DNA from: Arenicella sp.
Lineage (GTDB): Bacteria; Pseudomonadota; Gammaproteobacteria; Arenicellales; Arenicellaceae
Reading direction: 5' to 3'
Length of the DNA stretch: 17,432 bases
Assembly (NCBI GenBank): GCA_023299895.1
Contig: JALZWI010000050.1
Coordinates: forward strand, 1 to 17,432
The translations under genes were made by a program, and so were the position numbers. Below, in pieces: positions 14,911-17,432 of the stretch (position 1 is the first letter of the stretch; the number at the start of each line of letters is the position of its first letter). The notes under the pieces are model-generated. The model ran no database searches. It worked only from the letters and a program-made list of their open reading frames with translations, and was not told the DNA's origin.

Positions 14911-15771
14911 ATGGATATTTCATCTGTGCAAGCGTTCATTGCGGTGGCCCGCTGTGAATCATTTTCCAAAGCTTCTGAGCAGCTGTTTATTACACAGCCT
15001 GCGGTCAGCAAACGCGTTGCCAGTTTGGAACAAGAATTAGGAATGCGCTTATTCAATCGAATTAATCGCCAGATCAGTTTAACCGAGGCAGGCAAGCAAT
15101 TACTGCCTAAGGCGCAAGATTTAGTTAATCAAGCAGCTGATATGCAACGCTATGCAACTAACCTGAACGAAGATATTGCGGGTACTTTGTCAATCTCAAT
15201 CAGTCATCATATTGCCTTGCATCGCATGCCACCAATTTTGCGAGAGTTTAATCAGTTGCATCCGCATGTGGAGTTGGATATTCAATTTGAAGACTCAGAT
15301 CAAGCCTTTAGCGCGGTAGAGCATGGTGACATCGAGTTCGCTGTGATCACCTTGCCGAGCAAACTACCAATGAATTTACAGTCCGAGGTAGCTTGGACAG
15401 ATGATCTACATATTGTGGTTGGTTTAGAACACCCTTTAGCAAAAAAAACTACCTCGAATTTAGCAAGCTTAAGTCAGTATCCTTGCGTACTGCCAGGCGC
15501 TGAAACAGAAACTCATCAAATTATGCAACGTGCCTTCGATGCGGAAAATTTAATAATGAGCGTCCAAATGATTACTAATAACCTACAATCACTTAAAATG
15601 TTGGTGGTTGCAGGAATTGGTTGGTCTTTATTGCCTACAACCATGCTTGACCAAGACTTATATTTATTGAATTGTGATAAAACACTCACTCGCAACTTGG
15701 GTGTTGTGGTTCATCGTAAACGGAGCCTCTCTAATGCGGCACAAGCAATGAAGAAGCTATTGATTCCATGA
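14911..15771 (+). CDS. LysR-family regulator, probable activator of the leu operon
   Basis: A 286-residue LysR-type regulator. The N-terminal winged helix is clear: VQAFIAVARCESFSKASEQLFITQPAVSKRVASLEQELGMRLFNR, followed by LTEAGKQLLPKA and the linker helix. From about residue 90 comes the periplasmic-binding-like sensor domain (GTLSISISHHIALHRMPPIL, FAVITLP, LVVAGIGWSLLP). Its divergence from leuC, with a T-N11-A box in between, points to control of leucine synthesis. The co-inducer, perhaps an isopropylmalate as for LeuO/NodD-like systems, cannot be read from sequence. ATG 14911 starts right at the domain; the Shine-Dalgarno is poor. Confidence 0.88.
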   Translation: MDISSVQAFIAVARCESFSKASEQLFITQPAVSKRVASLEQELGMRLFNRINRQISLTEAGKQLLPKAQDLVNQAADMQRYATNLNEDIAGTLSISISHHIALHRMPPILREFNQLHPHVELDIQFEDSDQAFSAVEHGDIEFAVITLPSKLPMNLQSEVAWTDDLHIVVGLEHPLAKKTTSNLASLSQYPCVLPGAETETHQIMQRAFDAENLIMSVQMITNNLQSLKMLVVAGIGWSLLPTTMLDQDLYLLNCDKTLTRNLGVVVHRKRSLSNAAQAMKKLLIP

Positions 15772-15798
15772 CATGATGTTGAGCAGTTTGATGCTACA

Positions 15799-15815
15799 TT
15801 TGATAAATAATCAAA
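15799..15815. repeat. Short inverted repeat downstream of the LysR gene
   Basis: TTTGAT, five bases, ATCAAA. It lies 27 bases after the regulator's stop and is followed by AATAAAT, so it is not a standard terminator. It is AT-rich and may be chance or part of a binding site upstream of fadI. Confidence 0.25.
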
Positions 15816-15902
15816 AATAAATATGAAGAAGTTAATGATGAAAGTGGTTTTGATACTAGATGTCAGAGCGGTTGCTTAGTGCTTTGCATAATTAGATGTA
15901 AG

Positions 15903-15937
15903 ATTTAACAACATTCGGAGGTTCTTCGATGTTAAAT
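15903..15937. repeat. Inverted repeat with a Shine-Dalgarno in its loop, upstream of fadI
   Basis: ATTTAACA (15903-15910) pairs with TGTTAAAT (15930-15937). The loop carries GGAGG (15917-15921), the strongest ribosome-binding motif in the window. Seven bases later an ATG (15929) opens a four-residue frame, MLNF, then TAG. fadI begins 51 bases after that stop with its own site. It could be a DNA operator for a fatty-acid regulator or an RNA leader element. Confidence 0.4.
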
Positions 15938-15994
15938 TTCTAGTAATCTTAGTAATATATGGGGTGTTGCATTCATTATTTAAGCGGAGAAAAT

Positions 15995-17287
15995 ATGTCA
16001 GTCGATTCATCACAACGTGTGGCCATTGTCGCTGGCCTGCGGACCCCATTTTTACGTATCGCCTCAGGTTACAGTAAAGTCCTTGCTAGAGCACTTAGCT
16101 CGCATTTAATTGCCGAACTTGTCGAACGTACTAATCTAGATAAAAAAGAACTGGAAATGTTGGTGTTTGGCCAAGTAGTGATGGCACCCGATGCGCCCAA
16201 TATTGCACGTGAGGTTGTGATGGGCGCTAACTTACCTGTTGAAGTCGATGCTTATAGCATCTCTCGGGCTTGTGCGACTAGCTATCAAACCGCCATTGAT
16301 GTGTATCACAATATTATCTCTGGCAATATCGAGGTTGGTATTGCTGGTGGGTGTGATGTAATGTCGCAGCCGCCGATTAGTTTCAATAAAAAAATGACTG
16401 AAGCGATGGTGCGCGCTAGCTATTCAAAATCGCTCGGTGCTAAATTAAAAAGCTTCAAAGGAATAGGTTTAAAAGACATTATGCCAACGCAACCCGCCAT
16501 TAAAGACCCTTCTGGTGACTATACGATGGGACAGGCGGCTGAGAAAATGGCCAAAGAGAATGGCATCTCTCGGCTGGATCAAGATGCCTTGGCACACCAA
16601 AGCCACATCAACTCAGCAAATGCTTGGGAACAAGGTTGGTTTGATGATCAACTTATGAATGTGATTTTAGGTCCAGATTATAAAGCGATTGAGAAAGATA
16701 ACTTGGTACGTTCCGATTCAGTGCTAGAGAAATACGCTAAATTAAAACCTGCCTTTGATCGTCAAAATGGTTCAGTTACCGCGGCCAATAGCTCACCCCT
16801 CACCGACGGCGCTAGCGCCGTTTTGATGATGAGTGAAAGTAAAGCCAAAGCGTTAGGCTATACGCCGCTTGGTTATATTAAAAGTTACGCCTTTGTTGGT
16901 ATTGACCCAAGTTGGCAAATGTTAATGGGGCCATCTTTTGCTACGCCCATAGCATTAGACCGAGCTAGCTTAACACTGGCCGATATGGATTTGATTGATA
17001 TGCACGAAGCCTTTGCTGCGCAAGTATTATCCAATACACAAGCTTTTGAATCTAAAAGCTTTGCCAAAGAAAAATTAAACCGTAGTAAAGCGATTGGCAC
17101 AATCGATTGGAATAAGTTTAATGTCACTGGTAGCTCTATTTCACTGGGACGTCCATTTGCTGCCACGGGTACCCGACAATTAACGCAAATGCTTTATGAC
17201 TTAAAACGAACTGGTGGACAACATGGCTTAATTACTGCCTGTGCTGCTGGTGGGCTAGGCGCTGCAATGATTGTGGAGGCTGCGTAA
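15995..17287 (+). CDS. fadI: 3-ketoacyl-CoA thiolase FadI with an altered GHP motif
   Basis: Catalyses the thiolytic last step of beta-oxidation in complex with FadJ. The 430-residue protein aligns with E. coli FadI throughout: nucleophile C93 in SRACATSYQ, KLKSFKGIGLKDIMPTQPA, YAKLKPAFDRQNGSVTAANSSPLTDGASAV, MHEAFAAQ with H337, and the second cysteine C416 in TACAAGGLGAAM. ATG 15995 has GGAG five bases upstream and is preferred over ATG 15959, whose 12 extra residues look non-coding. The odd point is SISLGRPFAATG: the catalytic His of the GHP motif is Arg386 (CGT at 17150-17152). One base change from CAT would account for it. The stop overlaps the next gene's ATG by one base, so fadI and fadJ are co-translated. 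Confidence 0.9.
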   Translation: MSVDSSQRVAIVAGLRTPFLRIASGYSKVLARALSSHLIAELVERTNLDKKELEMLVFGQVVMAPDAPNIAREVVMGANLPVEVDAYSISRACATSYQTAIDVYHNIISGNIEVGIAGGCDVMSQPPISFNKKMTEAMVRASYSKSLGAKLKSFKGIGLKDIMPTQPAIKDPSGDYTMGQAAEKMAKENGISRLDQDALAHQSHINSANAWEQGWFDDQLMNVILGPDYKAIEKDNLVRSDSVLEKYAKLKPAFDRQNGSVTAANSSPLTDGASAVLMMSESKAKALGYTPLGYIKSYAFVGIDPSWQMLMGPSFATPIALDRASLTLADMDLIDMHEAFAAQVLSNTQAFESKSFAKEKLNRSKAIGTIDWNKFNVTGSSISLGRPFAATGTRQLTQMLYDLKRTGGQHGLITACAAGGLGAAMIVEAA

Positions 17288-17432
17288 TGACTGAGAAAAA
17301 TGTGTCTAAGAAAACAGCGACAAAAATAGCAACGGTTAAGAAAAAGGTATCAAAGAAACAAGCAACCAAAAAAACTGTGACAGAGAAAAAAATGTCTATA
17401 TTTACGTTAGAAAAAAATAATGGCATCGCCAT
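17287..17432 (+). CDS. fadJ: FadJ (multifunctional beta-oxidation alpha subunit), N-terminal fragment with Lys-rich extension
   Basis: Only 48 codons lie in the window. The ATG at 17287 overlaps the fadI stop as TAATG. Residues 1-35 are almost only Lys, Thr, Val, Ala, Ser, Glu and Gln, with repeated KK pairs and no hydrophobic core. At residue 36 a second Met begins MSIFTLEKNNGIA, which looks like the normal start of the enoyl-CoA hydratase domain of FadJ. A second start at 17392, preceded by GAGA, would give the ordinary protein without the extension. FadJ carries hydratase and 3-hydroxyacyl-CoA dehydrogenase activities. The identity rests on position after fadI and on this short stretch. 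Confidence 0.65.
   Translation, partial: MTEKNVSKKTATKIATVKKKVSKKQATKKTVTEKKMSIFTLEKNNGIA

Noticed and set aside
15959..15994. Upstream ATG extension of fadI
   Set aside because: ATG 15995 has a well-placed GGAG and fits the FadI N-terminus. The extra 12 residues look like non-coding bases.
17232..17432. Minus-strand hydrophobic frame of 66 codons at the right end
   Set aside because: It is the reverse reading of the Lys-rich FadJ extension, since AAR codons read backwards as TTT/CTT give Phe and Leu.

Overview
The window looks like chromosomal DNA of an AT-rich gammaproteobacterium. The support is the FadI-FadJ type beta-oxidation pair, a SuhB whose active-site residues fall close to E. 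coli numbering, a LysR gene divergent from leuC, and an Mfd-like N-terminus at the left edge. The genus cannot be fixed from sequence alone. There are no phage genes, insertion sequences, CRISPR arrays, rRNAs or tRNAs that I could recognise, and no gene-free stretch longer than about 230 bases.

Left part (1-5440): the start of mfd runs off the left end. A symmetric terminator separates it from a class V aminotransferase of the alanine/serine-glyoxylate type. Next comes a two-gene minus-strand unit of unknown function (a lipoprotein, then an outer-membrane beta-barrel candidate), divergent from a TetR-family regulator. SuhB (inositol monophosphatase family) follows and converges on an SSAT-like GNAT acetyltransferase.

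Middle part (5527-14893): this is the most unusual region. A GtrA flippase-like protein and a GtrB-like polyprenyl-phosphate glycosyltransferase are convergent and overlap by 20 bases at their 3' ends. They adjoin two paralogous, large polytopic membrane proteins with a conserved YWDDWG motif just after the first membrane segment, as expected of GT-C glycosyltransferases. The paralogs are interleaved with leucine genes. The minus-strand order is leuC, leuD, paralog 2, a LeuA-type synthase, paralog 1, then gtrB. Paralog 2 starts with TTG three bases after the leuD stop. leuB is absent from the window. My inference is that gtrA, gtrB and the two paralogs form a lipid-linked sugar transfer module that decorates a cell-surface polymer, placed partly under leucine-operon control.

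Right part (14869-17432): a LysR regulator diverges from leuC. Between them lies a T-N11-A palindrome centred about 65 bases upstream of the predicted leuC transcription start, the classic activator position. Then fadI and the start of fadJ follow, overlapping by one base. FadI has Arg in place of the catalytic His of the GHP motif. FadJ appears to carry a Lys/Thr-rich N-terminal extension before its usual start.
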